NCBI RefSeq assembly: GCF_016405965.1
Contig: NZ_JAEFCD010000017.1
Coordinates: 1-64,000 of the forward strand
Length of the DNA stretch: 64,000 bases
From: Alteromonas sp. IB21
GTDB lineage: Bacteria > Pseudomonadota > Gammaproteobacteria > Enterobacterales > Alteromonadaceae
Direction of reading: 5' to 3'
Shown: in pieces, positions 44,777 through 53,895 of the stretch
Layout: the number at the start of each line of letters is the position of its first letter
Position numbering within the stretch: position 1 is the stretch's first letter
The notes under the pieces: model-generated
Seen by the model: only the letters and a program-made list of their open reading frames with translations
What the model was told of the DNA's origin: nothing
The model's database searches: none
Made by a program: the position numbers and the translations under genes

Positions 44777-46006
44777 ATGAAAAAGAACGCATTGAAAAAA
44801 ACCTGTTTATCTATTGCCATTTTAAGCGCAGTTAGTAGCCATAGCTTTGCACAAGACGAGCCCTATTCGTGGAATATTTCTGGATGGATAAATGAAGGCT
44901 TAACCTACTACGACGACGGTGTGGGTAGTGATGTGGCACAACTGTCAGACAATGGTACAACGCTAGGTAGCCGTATTACGCTTTCAGGGAATTACAAACT
45001 GGAAGAACAAGGCATGGACGTGGGCTTTGAGGTCATTATTGAACCTCTTTCAGGCGCACCAAACTACGCCGGTGGTGGCCATCAAACGCCGCTTTTATTT
45101 GCAAACCAGGACAACTTAGACACCTTCAATGGTGGCGACATAGGCTTATTAGGCAGCAGCCTCTACTTTGGCGGCGACTGGGGTAAAGTTACTATTGGTT
45201 TACAAAGCCTTCCCACCGATAACATTGCGGTTCTTGCCGATCCGTCTGGCACTATTTGGTCAGGCATTTCACCATTGTTTAGAGCTAATGGCTTTTTTAT
45301 TCGAGGCGTGGAAGAAGGCTTAACCAATGTAGCGTGGGGGCAATTTGCCCAGTGCCTGGCAACGCCTGGTTTGGGTATAGGGCTAGATTGTAACGGTATT
45401 TATCGTAATGGCGTACGCTATGATCTTCCCCAAATGGGCAATGTGAGTATTGCAGTAGGTTATGCAAACGACGAAATTTACGATATTGCAGTCAAATATG
45501 CTGCTGAACACGAAGGTTTCAAAACCAATCTTCACGCAGGTTACTCGGTGAACAAAGATGGCGGCAGTAATGTTGGGGGCAACAGCTCAACTACGCTGCA
45601 ATTACAAGCTGGCGTCATGCATCTAGAATCAGGGGTGTTTGGGGTAGCCACTTATCAGATGGAAGAAGCTGACGACGCGATTGTGGGTTCGGGTGATGAT
45701 ACGGATGCCTATTATTTTAAAGCGGGTATTAGAAAGCAGTTCAATCGCTTTGGTGACTCTGCGCTTTATGCAGAGTATGCAAGCTATAACGACCAATACG
45801 GCATGGCGCATTTAGATGGCGTTACCGGCTCAGAGCTAAGTCAGTGGGGCGTTGCAGCGGAACAATACTTTGGTTCTCGCTTCTTGCTATACGTGAAATA
45901 CGAAAACCTTAGTTTAGATATTGAAGGTTCACAAGCTGCACAGGGCATCTATAACAGCGCAGAGGATTTAACCCTTATTCAACTGGGCGGCACGGTATTC
46001 TTTTAA
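44777..46006 (+). CDS. Outer-membrane porin, PQQ-cluster associated
   Basis: A 409-residue predicted 16-stranded porin with signal peptide (cleavage after Ser-Phe-Ala, residue 25), starting Trp-Asn-Ile-Ser-Gly-Trp-Ile-Asn-Glu-Gly and ending in Thr-Val-Phe-Phe, the aromatic C-terminus recognised by the BAM complex. Alternating Gly/Tyr/aromatic beta-strands fill the body. It may admit alcohols or release acids across the outer membrane, given its place in the island. The 180-bp leader contains a TCCC...AAGGA sequence at 44614-44632 that is at best a degenerate relative of the regulon palindrome. Confidence 0.75.
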   Translation: MKKNALKKTCLSIAILSAVSSHSFAQDEPYSWNISGWINEGLTYYDDGVGSDVAQLSDNGTTLGSRITLSGNYKLEEQGMDVGFEVIIEPLSGAPNYAGGGHQTPLLFANQDNLDTFNGGDIGLLGSSLYFGGDWGKVTIGLQSLPTDNIAVLADPSGTIWSGISPLFRANGFFIRGVEEGLTNVAWGQFAQCLATPGLGIGLDCNGIYRNGVRYDLPQMGNVSIAVGYANDEIYDIAVKYAAEHEGFKTNLHAGYSVNKDGGSNVGGNSSTTLQLQAGVMHLESGVFGVATYQMEEADDAIVGSGDDTDAYYFKAGIRKQFNRFGDSALYAEYASYNDQYGMAHLDGVTGSELSQWGVAAEQYFGSRFLLYVKYENLSLDIEGSQAAQGIYNSAEDLTLIQLGGTVFF

Positions 46007-46167
46007 TCGTGATTTTAAAAAACAACGCATATTACAATATATGAAATTACATTTAATTTCGCTGAGATTTTATATTTATCCAATCGGATATTTTAAATTC
46101 AAAAATATTGAATAATTTAATTTTTAAAGTTGGAATTAAAGTAGATTTTTAAAAGAAAAGTAAAATT

Positions 46168-46199
46168 AAAAAAGCGAGATAAATTTTTCTCGCTTTTAC
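46168..46199 (+). terminator. Intrinsic terminator of the porin gene
   Basis: AAAAGCGAGA (46170-46179) pairs with TCTCGCTTTT (46188-46197) around an 8-nt loop. It stands just before the next gene (ATG 46218), so that gene's promoter must overlap this region or rely on readthrough. Confidence 0.82.
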
Positions 46200-46217
46200 T
46201 ATTTAAGAGGAAAGCCC

Positions 46218-47078
46218 ATGAAAAGCACGTCTCTATTTTTTTTAAATCTAACTCGACTGTTTTTTTTAATCATCGTTTTAATACCTTCAGCACGAAGTGC
46301 TGACGCACAAACGATATTTCAAGAGGACAAGAACAATTTCATTGCTCTTATTGAAAAACCAAACGAAACAGCAAGTAGCATGCGTGCCAACCAGCACCCC
46401 TTTACGCTGCAAGAGCAGGATGTATCCGCCATACTTAGCGCTATTCAGGTGGTTAAGAACAAAAATACGTCAACACCGCTTTTTACAAGTGAACAGGTTT
46501 CTTTGCTTGCAGTTTATTTACCAAAGGCGTTACGTAAAGCGACGGCTCAGCAAGACGTAATTTTTGCCCTTAGTAAAGAGAAGCGCTATTTGGCAGGCCT
46601 TAAAACCCAAACATATTACGTTGCAGGCAGTATTTTCGTTGCAGACGACCAGCTCAATATTCTTATTGGCGAGTTCGACAAAGTAGCTAATAAAGCCTAT
46701 GAGATGGCTTATGATCCCACTTCTCAAGGCTTGATAAAATACGACTTTAATTTTGGTAATCGGAAACAAGCAAAGTTCTCATTCGATTCCCCACTCTCTT
46801 TTTCCGCACCTGATATAGAACTGAAAATGAAAAATCGCTTCGATTGGGTGGTTGCGCCTACAAAGCTCACGCTAGAGGCATCGGTAGAAAAGGAAACACT
46901 TTCCCCGTCGAATAGGGAAAACACGCCCAGCCAGAAAAACATATCCGACACGGCCACCTTACCAGCAGAAAACGATATCGTTGCCCGTTTTAAACGGTTA
47001 GATGCACTAAAAAAGGCGAACCTAATTAGCGAAACAGAATACGCCCAGAAGAGAAGGCAGTTACTTGACGAGTTATAG
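46218..47078 (+). CDS. Exported protein with C-terminal SHOCT domain, function unknown
   Basis: A 286-residue protein with an N-terminal signal peptide (cleavage near Ala-31, Ser-Ala-Asp-Ala). The middle (60-210) has no motif I recognise but includes a Tyr-Val-Ala-Gly-Ser-Ile-Phe-Val-Ala-Asp-Asp-Gln-Leu-Asn-Ile-Leu segment of beta type. The last 35 residues (Ala-Arg-Phe-Lys-Arg-Leu-Asp-Ala-Leu-Lys-Lys-Ala-Asn-Leu-Ile-Ser-Glu-Thr-Glu-Tyr) are a typical SHOCT short helical domain, usually an oligomerisation or interaction tag. AAGAGGAAAG precedes the ATG. It follows the porin and a regulator gene follows it, so it may be an accessory part of the island. Confidence 0.75.
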   Translation: MKSTSLFFLNLTRLFFLIIVLIPSARSADAQTIFQEDKNNFIALIEKPNETASSMRANQHPFTLQEQDVSAILSAIQVVKNKNTSTPLFTSEQVSLLAVYLPKALRKATAQQDVIFALSKEKRYLAGLKTQTYYVAGSIFVADDQLNILIGEFDKVANKAYEMAYDPTSQGLIKYDFNFGNRKQAKFSFDSPLSFSAPDIELKMKNRFDWVVAPTKLTLEASVEKETLSPSNRENTPSQKNISDTATLPAENDIVARFKRLDALKKANLISETEYAQKRRQLLDEL

Positions 47079-47350
47079 AACGAAAGTCCCGTCAGTACCG
47101 GTCTTACGTGCTTTTTTATTATAAGCCATTGGTCTTATTAGGCCTGACTCAATGTTATATTAATGTTAACATCGTGAGTACATGAAGTGACTGTTTAGCT
47201 TTAACGTTTCGGGGAACTTGGTCACTTTGAAGCGTTTCATATACGCCGTAATTTTGTCTTACTAAAAAGGCTTATGTGCGAATAAAACGTCAACCTAAAC
47301 ATGTCACAAGGCCAGCGGCAAATGTCGCTTTTTTAGCTTAGGGAAAGACC

Positions 47351-48010
47351 ATGCACCGTATCCTGATAATTGACGATCACCCTATTTTTCGTCACGCAAT
47401 GATTACTATTTTAGGGAAAAAGTTTCCCGACTCAGAAACCCTCGAAGCCAATTCAATTTCTGAAGCGTTGACATTACTTGAGCAAGACGACAAATTCGAC
47501 TTGATCATGCTCGATTTAAATATGCCGGAAACCTGCGGCCTTAACGGACTGTTAGAAGTTCGAAACCAACACCCCAACATCCCCGTGGTTATCATTTCCG
47601 CGGAGACGGAAAAGCAAAACATTCTGCAAACCATTTCTTATGGTGCGGTTGGTTTTATTTCAAAAAGTAGCAAAATTGAAGAAATCGCTACGTCCATCGA
47701 AAGTATTTTTGAAGGGAATGTGTGTTTACCATCAGAGATATTGAGAACGCCGTCTACCAGAACCCGCAAGACTAATGACAACGGTATTTCGCCGGAGCAA
47801 ATTCGTTCTTTAACCCGCAAGGAGCTGACTGTGTTGAAGTATTTAACGCAAGGACTAGCCAATAAAGTGATTGCTTACGAGCTTAATATTTCTGAAACCA
47901 CGGTTAAGTCTCATGTCTCATCTATTCTCAAAAAGTTAGGAGCTAGCAACCGAGTGAAAGTCGTGGCCAGTGCCGCGAATATCGACTTTAACCAGTACGT
48001 ATTTAATTAA
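47351..48010 (+). CDS. LuxR/NarL-type response regulator (ErbR/AgmR-like)
   Basis: A 219-residue two-component response regulator. The receiver domain (1-120) has the acidic pocket Asp-Asp-His near the N-terminus and the phospho-acceptor Asp in Leu-Ile-Met-Leu-Asp-Leu-Asn-Met-Pro. The C-terminal LuxR helix-turn-helix (about 150-215) contains Leu-Thr-Arg-Lys-Glu-Leu-Thr-Val-Leu-Lys-Tyr-Leu and Ser-Glu-Thr-Thr-Val-Lys-Ser-His-Val. Its place in the PQQ island, convergent with a hybrid kinase, parallels AgmR/ErbR of pseudomonads, which activates ethanol oxidation genes. It is a prime candidate to bind the repeated palindrome. The 272-bp leader shows no copy of that palindrome. Confidence 0.88.
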   Translation: MHRILIIDDHPIFRHAMITILGKKFPDSETLEANSISEALTLLEQDDKFDLIMLDLNMPETCGLNGLLEVRNQHPNIPVVIISAETEKQNILQTISYGAVGFISKSSKIEEIATSIESIFEGNVCLPSEILRTPSTRTRKTNDNGISPEQIRSLTRKELTVLKYLTQGLANKVIAYELNISETTVKSHVSSILKKLGASNRVKVVASAANIDFNQYVFN

Positions 48011-48100
48011 GCGAGCATCAATGTAGCTAAAGACGGCCTATCTTTGCGGCGAACGGCTGTAGAGGTAAACGCAATTTCTTTGGCCCAGACCGTTCATTTG

Positions 48101-50614
48101 CTAACCTGCCAAGCTAGCGACAAGTGAGGCTTTAAGCACTGAAGAGTTAACCGGTTTGTGCAGCAGTTGAATATCGGTATCCTCAAGTTCATCCGCTAAT
48201 GCTTTTGAATGGTTAGCAGTGCAAATCATAATGGGCATTGCAGGCGAGAGTTTTCTTACACGTTTGGCAATATCTAGCCCTGTTTCTTCTTCGTCTAAAT
48301 GGTAGTCGACAATAAGCATGTCGCACTCGTCAAAGCTGCCTTTATTTACGGCAATACATTGTTCAAAACCTGAGAAGGTTTCTACTTCCATATCCCAGTT
48401 TGCGAACAAGGTTTGCATAGCTATACGCATATTGGCATCGTTATCAATATGCCAAATATGCTTGTCTAAAACGTAATCTGGTAATGAAGGCTCTAAGGTA
48501 TAAAGATAATCTTGTTCTTGGTTCGTATCACACTCTTCTGCAACAGGAATGGTCACGGTGAAGCACGCACCTACCCCCTCTTTCGAGCGAACCCGAATAT
48601 CGTGCTCTAGCAGCTTACTCATTTTATCAACAATGTATAAGCCCAGCCCCAAACTGTAGGAATAGTTAAAGTCGTTTTCTAACCTAGAAAACTCTTTAAA
48701 AATAACTTTCTGATCGTCTTCGCTTATGCCAACTCCTTGATCATATATGCTAATTTCCAGGTTTTCATTCACCTTTCTTGCAGCCAGTAACACCTTGCCG
48801 TTCGCGCCGTATTTCATTGCATTTATTAATAAATTTCGCAATATTCGAGAAAGTAAGTTCACGTCTGTTACTACGAAGGCTTCTTTCAAACGGTAGCGAA
48901 AGTCTACGCTGTAGTCTTTACTGATGTGCGTAAACTCTTCGGCTAACTGCATAAGTAACGGCAATACATTTTCATGCTGCTTATCGGGCTGTAACACCCC
49001 AGCGTCTAGTTTGGACGTTTCAATTAGCGTGCGAATAAGGCCATGTAAATCAGACAGTGAATTATCGAGGGCAGTAACAATAGGGCTAGATGAGCTATCC
49101 ACCTGATCTTTTAAAGTTTCGTTAAACAATATAGCGGCGCTAAGGGGCTGCATAAGATCGTGGCTAATGGCAGCCAAGAATTTGCTTTTTGAATCGATGG
49201 CTTCTTGAAGAGCGATGTTGGCATGGTTGAGTTCACGAGTACGCTTTTCAACATTCGATTCTAACTGGTCTTTCGCCGCTTTAAGCTGTAGCTGGCTCTC
49301 TACTTGTTGTGATACATCGGTAGCTAGAACGAAATGCCCAGCGATACCGCCAGAGTCATTGAAGTGAGGCAGGTAAACTTTTTGCAAAAAACCAACGTCA
49401 CCATGGGCATTTTTTTCCTTACTTTGAAAGCTCACCACCTCGCCCTGATTAACGCGGCGCAAATACTGAATAAGCTTGGGGTAAACCTCTTTAAGATGGC
49501 TGCGGTCCATTGGCATATCGTTAATGTCTTGCTCACTGACGCCATACCAATCGCGATAACCTTTGTTGGTGTATTGAAATTTTTTATCCGTGCCAATATA
49601 AGCAATAAGAGCGGGCACGTTATCGGTTATCATGCGGATCCAGCTTTCGTTTTGTTTCAGCGTTTCCGCGTAGTTATGCTGCGACGTGACATTGGTAAAC
49701 GTGCACAGCGTATTGCCGTCTGGCAACGTGGTGATATTACGTTCAACCACCAAATGCTCGTGGATAATCTGGGTGCTCGGTCCTTCCGAATTTAGGTTTA
49801 AACCGCTCCAGTGACGATTATTTTGAAGGGCATAAATATTCTTACTGTTTACCAGTATGTGCTGGGGCACATTTGATTGGGTCAAAAACGTATTATTCCA
49901 AAACGCGATGCCGCCCTCTTTATCAATGAGCAATATTCCAACATCAATATTATCGATCAGGCTTTGCAGTAGCTTGTTTTTCTCTTTAATGACTTGCTCG
50001 TAGCGATTCGACTCAAGCAGCTTTACTTCAGTGATATCGTTAAACAGAATAACGTTCCCGCCTTCTTGAGTCGGTCGGTTTGTCAGCTGATACCAGCGTT
50101 TGTTCGACAACTGGTAAATCATCCTACCTTCCACGTCGGCAGGCAGTGCACGGCGAATAACCCCAGAATGTTTGGCAGCTTGGGTAATATCGTAATAGTT
50201 GTCACCAATTTTAGGGGTGATGGAAAGATCGTCCCATACGGTTTCGAAATGCCGGTTAAAGAAAATGATCCCGCCGAGCCTATCAAGCAACACCATCGCC
50301 TGATTGGTACTTTCAATGGCATCATGCAAACGCTGCTTAACCTGATGGGTTTCTTCGTGCGCGCGCACCAGCTCTGCATTTGACTGCTCGAGCTTTTGCA
50401 GTACAGATTGAAGCTCTTCTGTTTTCTGGCTCACTTTTTCAGAAAGTTGAACCGAGTGCTCGAATGCGCGGTAGCTATGATGATTAAAGCCCCCTTCCTC
50501 CATACGATACATCAGCGCAGCGTTTATCTTTTCGAGCTTTTCGTTTTCACGCTTTTGTTCATGCAGGGCTTTTTGGAGCGCCTCTACATCGGTAAAGTGA
50601 TTACTGGGCTGCAA
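48101..50614 (-). CDS. Hybrid PAS sensor histidine kinase with C-terminal receiver (ErcS-like)
   Basis: An 837-residue cytosolic kinase with no membrane segments. Order: a coiled coil (5-100), PAS domains around 100-200, 215-310 and 325-435, a second coiled coil, HisKA with Ala-Ala-Ile-Ser-His-Asp-Leu-Met-Gln-Pro-Leu, HATPase with Asn-Ala-Met-Lys-Tyr-Gly and Gly-Leu-Gly-Leu-Tyr-Ile-Val, and a receiver with acceptor Asp in Leu-Ile-Val-Asp-Tyr-His-Leu-Asp. The FIST gene start is upstream, overlapping by 14 bp, so kinase and FIST protein are likely a sensory pair. The arrangement resembles ErcS' of Pseudomonas aeruginosa. It may phosphorylate the convergent LuxR regulator. Confidence 0.88.
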   Translation of the reverse strand: MQPSNHFTDVEALQKALHEQKRENEKLEKINAALMYRMEEGGFNHHSYRAFEHSVQLSEKVSQKTEELQSVLQKLEQSNAELVRAHEETHQVKQRLHDAIESTNQAMVLLDRLGGIIFFNRHFETVWDDLSITPKIGDNYYDITQAAKHSGVIRRALPADVEGRMIYQLSNKRWYQLTNRPTQEGGNVILFNDITEVKLLESNRYEQVIKEKNKLLQSLIDNIDVGILLIDKEGGIAFWNNTFLTQSNVPQHILVNSKNIYALQNNRHWSGLNLNSEGPSTQIIHEHLVVERNITTLPDGNTLCTFTNVTSQHNYAETLKQNESWIRMITDNVPALIAYIGTDKKFQYTNKGYRDWYGVSEQDINDMPMDRSHLKEVYPKLIQYLRRVNQGEVVSFQSKEKNAHGDVGFLQKVYLPHFNDSGGIAGHFVLATDVSQQVESQLQLKAAKDQLESNVEKRTRELNHANIALQEAIDSKSKFLAAISHDLMQPLSAAILFNETLKDQVDSSSSPIVTALDNSLSDLHGLIRTLIETSKLDAGVLQPDKQHENVLPLLMQLAEEFTHISKDYSVDFRYRLKEAFVVTDVNLLSRILRNLLINAMKYGANGKVLLAARKVNENLEISIYDQGVGISEDDQKVIFKEFSRLENDFNYSYSLGLGLYIVDKMSKLLEHDIRVRSKEGVGACFTVTIPVAEECDTNQEQDYLYTLEPSLPDYVLDKHIWHIDNDANMRIAMQTLFANWDMEVETFSGFEQCIAVNKGSFDECDMLIVDYHLDEEETGLDIAKRVRKLSPAMPIMICTANHSKALADELEDTDIQLLHKPVNSSVLKASLVASLAG

Positions 50615-51791
50615 AGTACACCCCCGTAAACGTTTGATTTAGATGGATTGAATGAATATGTTCGCCATACGCATTAAAGCCTGCAACCTTGTATTTTTGC
50701 TGTAGGCGTTTTATCTCGTGGTCGTTTTTACCTTGTTGAATTTCAAGCCTTCGTAAGAAACAGTCGCAGGCATAGACGAACTCGGGCTCGCCAAGCTCTG
50801 TTCGCAATTTATCCAACTTGGTCTCTAATGCTTCAATACAATCGCCTAGCTGAATAAAGGTGAGAATAATGCCAATATCAACTGCGCAATAAAACGTAAT
50901 AGCATTAGTAACTGGGTCTACTTTCTGAATTGAGCGAATAAAGTATTTTCCGCCCACCAATACCGCTAAAGGGAAAAGCGAAAACACGTCCGGCGTTAAG
51001 TCTTTTGCTTTCATTCCTAGCAGACTGGCGTAATATTGTGCCGCCGGCTCACCGTTAATCTCATACACGGTTCGCGACTCAGGGTCTGCATGGGTAACCA
51101 CAAGCTTCGACACCGGTGAATTAATGTGATCGATTGAGAAAACTGTAAAGGGTTTCCCCGTGCCAACAAGCAATAATACAGCGGCGTCTCGGTGAAACGC
51201 GCCATCATAAAATACATAGGTAGCTTCTAACTTTAAATCGTCCCCAGCGCTGCCGCCTAAGTGCGGAATGTTGCCAAATGCAGTAGCAAAGGTTTCTAGA
51301 AAATGTTCTTCATGGCGGGTTAGTCCATCTAGCACAGAAATAACGAAGTGCTGTTCATTATCGTAACGGCGTTCTCGTCCTTTCAACGCTCTGCGCAAAC
51401 CGCTGGCAATATCATGGGCTTCATCGAAATTCACCTCACCCAAATTAGCCACCATCGCAGTGGCGATGGAAAACTCGTTTTTCAAAAACGCGACGGCCAA
51501 AAGTTTTTCTGTTCCGTAGCCATTTTTATTAAACTCACCCGCACTGGTGCAGCCAACAATGTTCACGTGTGGAAAACGTGCGGTGATTTCCTGTGCTACG
51601 GTATCTAAGTCAAACAGCGTGCTGGTATGAAAGAGCAGTAGCTCTATTTCTTCACAATGCACTTGGGCCAAGATCTCATTGGCTACATCGCGACAGGCTT
51701 CTTTAGCGCCATAAAAATCAGCTTCATTATCACTATCAACATTGCTTTTCGCTGGTTGACTAAGTGCGGACAGGATTGAGGTTTTTGACAC
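50601..51791 (-). CDS. FIST-domain sensory protein
   Basis: A 396-residue cytosolic protein with the FIST_N domain (Leu-Leu-Phe-His-Thr-Ser near residue 52, Val-Gly-Cys-Thr-Ser-Ala-Gly-Glu-Phe about residue 77, Gly-Gly-Ser-Ala-Gly-Asp-Asp near 180) and a FIST_C domain in the second half (Asp-Ile-Gly-Ile-Ile-Leu-Thr-Phe). FIST domains are proposed to bind small ligands such as amino acids and often precede kinases or chemoreceptors. Here the protein is encoded immediately before the hybrid kinase (14-bp overlap) and after the NosR-like gene (32-bp overlap), forming a tight three-gene string. Ligand unknown. Confidence 0.87.
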   Translation of the reverse strand: MSKTSILSALSQPAKSNVDSDNEADFYGAKEACRDVANEILAQVHCEEIELLLFHTSTLFDLDTVAQEITARFPHVNIVGCTSAGEFNKNGYGTEKLLAVAFLKNEFSIATAMVANLGEVNFDEAHDIASGLRRALKGRERRYDNEQHFVISVLDGLTRHEEHFLETFATAFGNIPHLGGSAGDDLKLEATYVFYDGAFHRDAAVLLLVGTGKPFTVFSIDHINSPVSKLVVTHADPESRTVYEINGEPAAQYYASLLGMKAKDLTPDVFSLFPLAVLVGGKYFIRSIQKVDPVTNAITFYCAVDIGIILTFIQLGDCIEALETKLDKLRTELGEPEFVYACDCFLRRLEIQQGKNDHEIKRLQQKYKVAGFNAYGEHIHSIHLNQTFTGVYFAAQ

Positions 51792-53856
51792 GCGTTGGCA
51801 CCTTTTTCTTTTTATATTTATCGATTTTGCACAAGTCAGGGTTATCTAACGTAACCACACACTCAAGGCACTGAATACATTCAGCATAGTCAATGCTGCC
51901 GTCTTGTTCTATAGCATCAATACCACATTTCTTTTGTTTGCACAGCTGACACGGATTACCACAGGCGTCTTTACGTGTGAGCAACTTAACTAAAGGGAAA
52001 CGACCCAGAATGGCAAGCCCCGCTCCCAAAGGGCATAAATAGCGGCAGTAGACTTTATGAATTTTTAAGCTGAGTAACAGCAATAAAGCCGAATACAGTA
52101 CAAAGGGCCAATATCGAACGAAATGTAAGGTTATAGACGTTTTAAAAGGCTCTATCTCAGCGAGCTGCTCCGCAAGGTTTAGCGAGTAGAATGAGCACGC
52201 AACTAGGCCTATCAGCAACACATATTTAATTTTTTGCGCCCGTTTGTGGTGCTGATGCTTAATTCTCATTTGTTTTATCCTGAGCTTTTCAGCCAGTATT
52301 CCCATCATTTCCTGGAGTGCGCCGAAGGGGCAAAGCCAACCACAAAATAGTCCCCGCCCTACGATAAATAGCGAGACAAATACAAAGCACCACAAAATAA
52401 AAATAACCGGATCGAGAAGATATACCTCTAACGAGAAGCCATCGACAATATCCAGTAGCAGCGTGTATATGTTGACAACCGACAGTTGCCCTTGGGCGTA
52501 AAAACCAATAAAAAACAGTACGAACACAAGGGATAATGCCCGTACTGTGTGCACAAACTTCGTGTAAGGCGTAAGCCTTTGTTGGAATGCAAAAAACAAC
52601 GACAGCGCCACAAGATAAACAACGGTGATGCTTATCACTAAGGTTCTGTCCCCCCAAATTTTCTGCCACAACGGAATGGGCTTCGCTAACTGAGCCTCAG
52701 GGTTTTCCATAAACAGTTCACTAGGCAGCGTCACTTTCAAAGGGAACAGGTGCTCATCTTGCTCGAAGAAACTTGGCTTAAACGGCACACTGATCGCGAG
52801 TTCCATTTCTTGATCAAGTGACAACCCGCCCTTCGACTTTACTCGTAGTACTTTAATCTCATTGTAGTCGGGCAATGTCTGTGAAAATGCAGGGTCATAG
52901 AAGCTATAAAAATCGATATCGCGGATAGCTGTGGGAAAACCGCCTTGTGATACCCGTAAATGCTCAGGTGTGGTCTGGGGAACAAACTCATCGCTAACAA
53001 AGCTGAAGCCTTTTGTATTCAACACCAACAGTGCCATTTCACCCGGATTTAAATTTTCTTGCAATCTCGCATACTCATCCTTATCGAGTAGATTTTTCCC
53101 CACGATGGGAAGGCTCAAGAACGCATAGTAATGCTCGGCAACAAGATCACCGTCAAGAGCAAGCTCGCTTTGAATGTCGTCAACCGCACGAATAACTTCT
53201 TTCGGCAGGCCTTTTGTATCTTCTCTGGTAATCTGGTGCTTTTGGACGTAGCCCTTATCCACCAGCTCGCTAAAAGAGAGAGGCTCGTAAAACTCTGGGT
53301 TGATTATATTGTTGCTAGGCGCAACAAACCCATCGAGCTTGGCTCTGGCAACCGCTAATGCAGACGTCACGATAGTGTCGTTGATGACCAGCACTGATAC
53401 GGTGGCTTTCGTAACCCCGTCAAAGTAGGTAGCGTCTTTACCTACATTGCTTTTTCCACCAATGATAAAACGCTCTTTGATACTATGCCCTTGATATTGG
53501 GCAACGAAATCGAACATGGATTTCTCGCCGAGCCCGTGCAAAAAAATAGGTTCGCTGTGCTGCTTGACGAAAAGATCAATGAAGTTACCTTGGGGGTCTA
53601 ACCCTATCACTACGTTAACGGGTTTACCTGAAAAGCCAATGAAGTCCACAAAGTCATTCGACTCAAAAACGTATCCGAGTAGCTGCTGAAGCTGATAGAC
53701 CGGGGTTACCTTGATGTCAGTGTGCATTTCTCCCACGCGTGTAGCGTTGGGAAATATTTTGTTAATGTTTTCTGGAATGTCTGTGGCGTCAGATTGCGCC
53801 AACACATTGGTACTGAGAAACAGCAAGAAAATGATTGAGGTAAATGCGATGCGCAT
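51760..53856 (-). CDS. NosR/NapH-like membrane flavo-polyferredoxin
   Basis: A 698-residue membrane protein. The ATG at 53856 gives a proper signal peptide (Met-Arg-Ile-Ala-Phe); an upstream TTG at 53874 is unlikely. The periplasmic FMN-binding domain (80-180) has Asp-Gly-Val-Thr-Lys-Ala-Thr-Val, with the Thr that carries covalent FMN in RnfG/NosR proteins. About six membrane helices lie between 400 and 600. The cluster motifs are Cys-Gly-Trp-Leu-Cys-Pro-Phe-Gly-Ala, Cys-Arg-Tyr-Leu-Cys-Pro-Leu-Gly-Ala, and a terminal Cys-Gly-Asn-Pro-Cys-Gln-Leu-Cys with Cys-Ile-Gln-Cys-Leu-Glu-Cys. It could pass electrons between quinol and periplasm; no nos genes lie nearby. Confidence 0.85.
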   Translation of the reverse strand: MRIAFTSIIFLLFLSTNVLAQSDATDIPENINKIFPNATRVGEMHTDIKVTPVYQLQQLLGYVFESNDFVDFIGFSGKPVNVVIGLDPQGNFIDLFVKQHSEPIFLHGLGEKSMFDFVAQYQGHSIKERFIIGGKSNVGKDATYFDGVTKATVSVLVINDTIVTSALAVARAKLDGFVAPSNNIINPEFYEPLSFSELVDKGYVQKHQITREDTKGLPKEVIRAVDDIQSELALDGDLVAEHYYAFLSLPIVGKNLLDKDEYARLQENLNPGEMALLVLNTKGFSFVSDEFVPQTTPEHLRVSQGGFPTAIRDIDFYSFYDPAFSQTLPDYNEIKVLRVKSKGGLSLDQEMELAISVPFKPSFFEQDEHLFPLKVTLPSELFMENPEAQLAKPIPLWQKIWGDRTLVISITVVYLVALSLFFAFQQRLTPYTKFVHTVRALSLVFVLFFIGFYAQGQLSVVNIYTLLLDIVDGFSLEVYLLDPVIFILWCFVFVSLFIVGRGLFCGWLCPFGALQEMMGILAEKLRIKQMRIKHQHHKRAQKIKYVLLIGLVACSFYSLNLAEQLAEIEPFKTSITLHFVRYWPFVLYSALLLLLSLKIHKVYCRYLCPLGAGLAILGRFPLVKLLTRKDACGNPCQLCKQKKCGIDAIEQDGSIDYAECIQCLECVVTLDNPDLCKIDKYKKKKVPTRVKNLNPVRT

Positions 53857-53895
53857 AAAGGTAGCGGGCGGCAATGAGTGCCGCCCCTTGACTAC

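Noticed and set aside
49334-49795. A 153-codon frame on the plus strand
   Set aside because: It is antisense to the PAS region of the hybrid kinase, whose domain structure is unambiguous.
51760-53856. Denitrification regulator NosR proper
   Set aside because: No nosZ, nosD or other denitrification gene lies nearby; only the NosR/NapH-like architecture is claimed.
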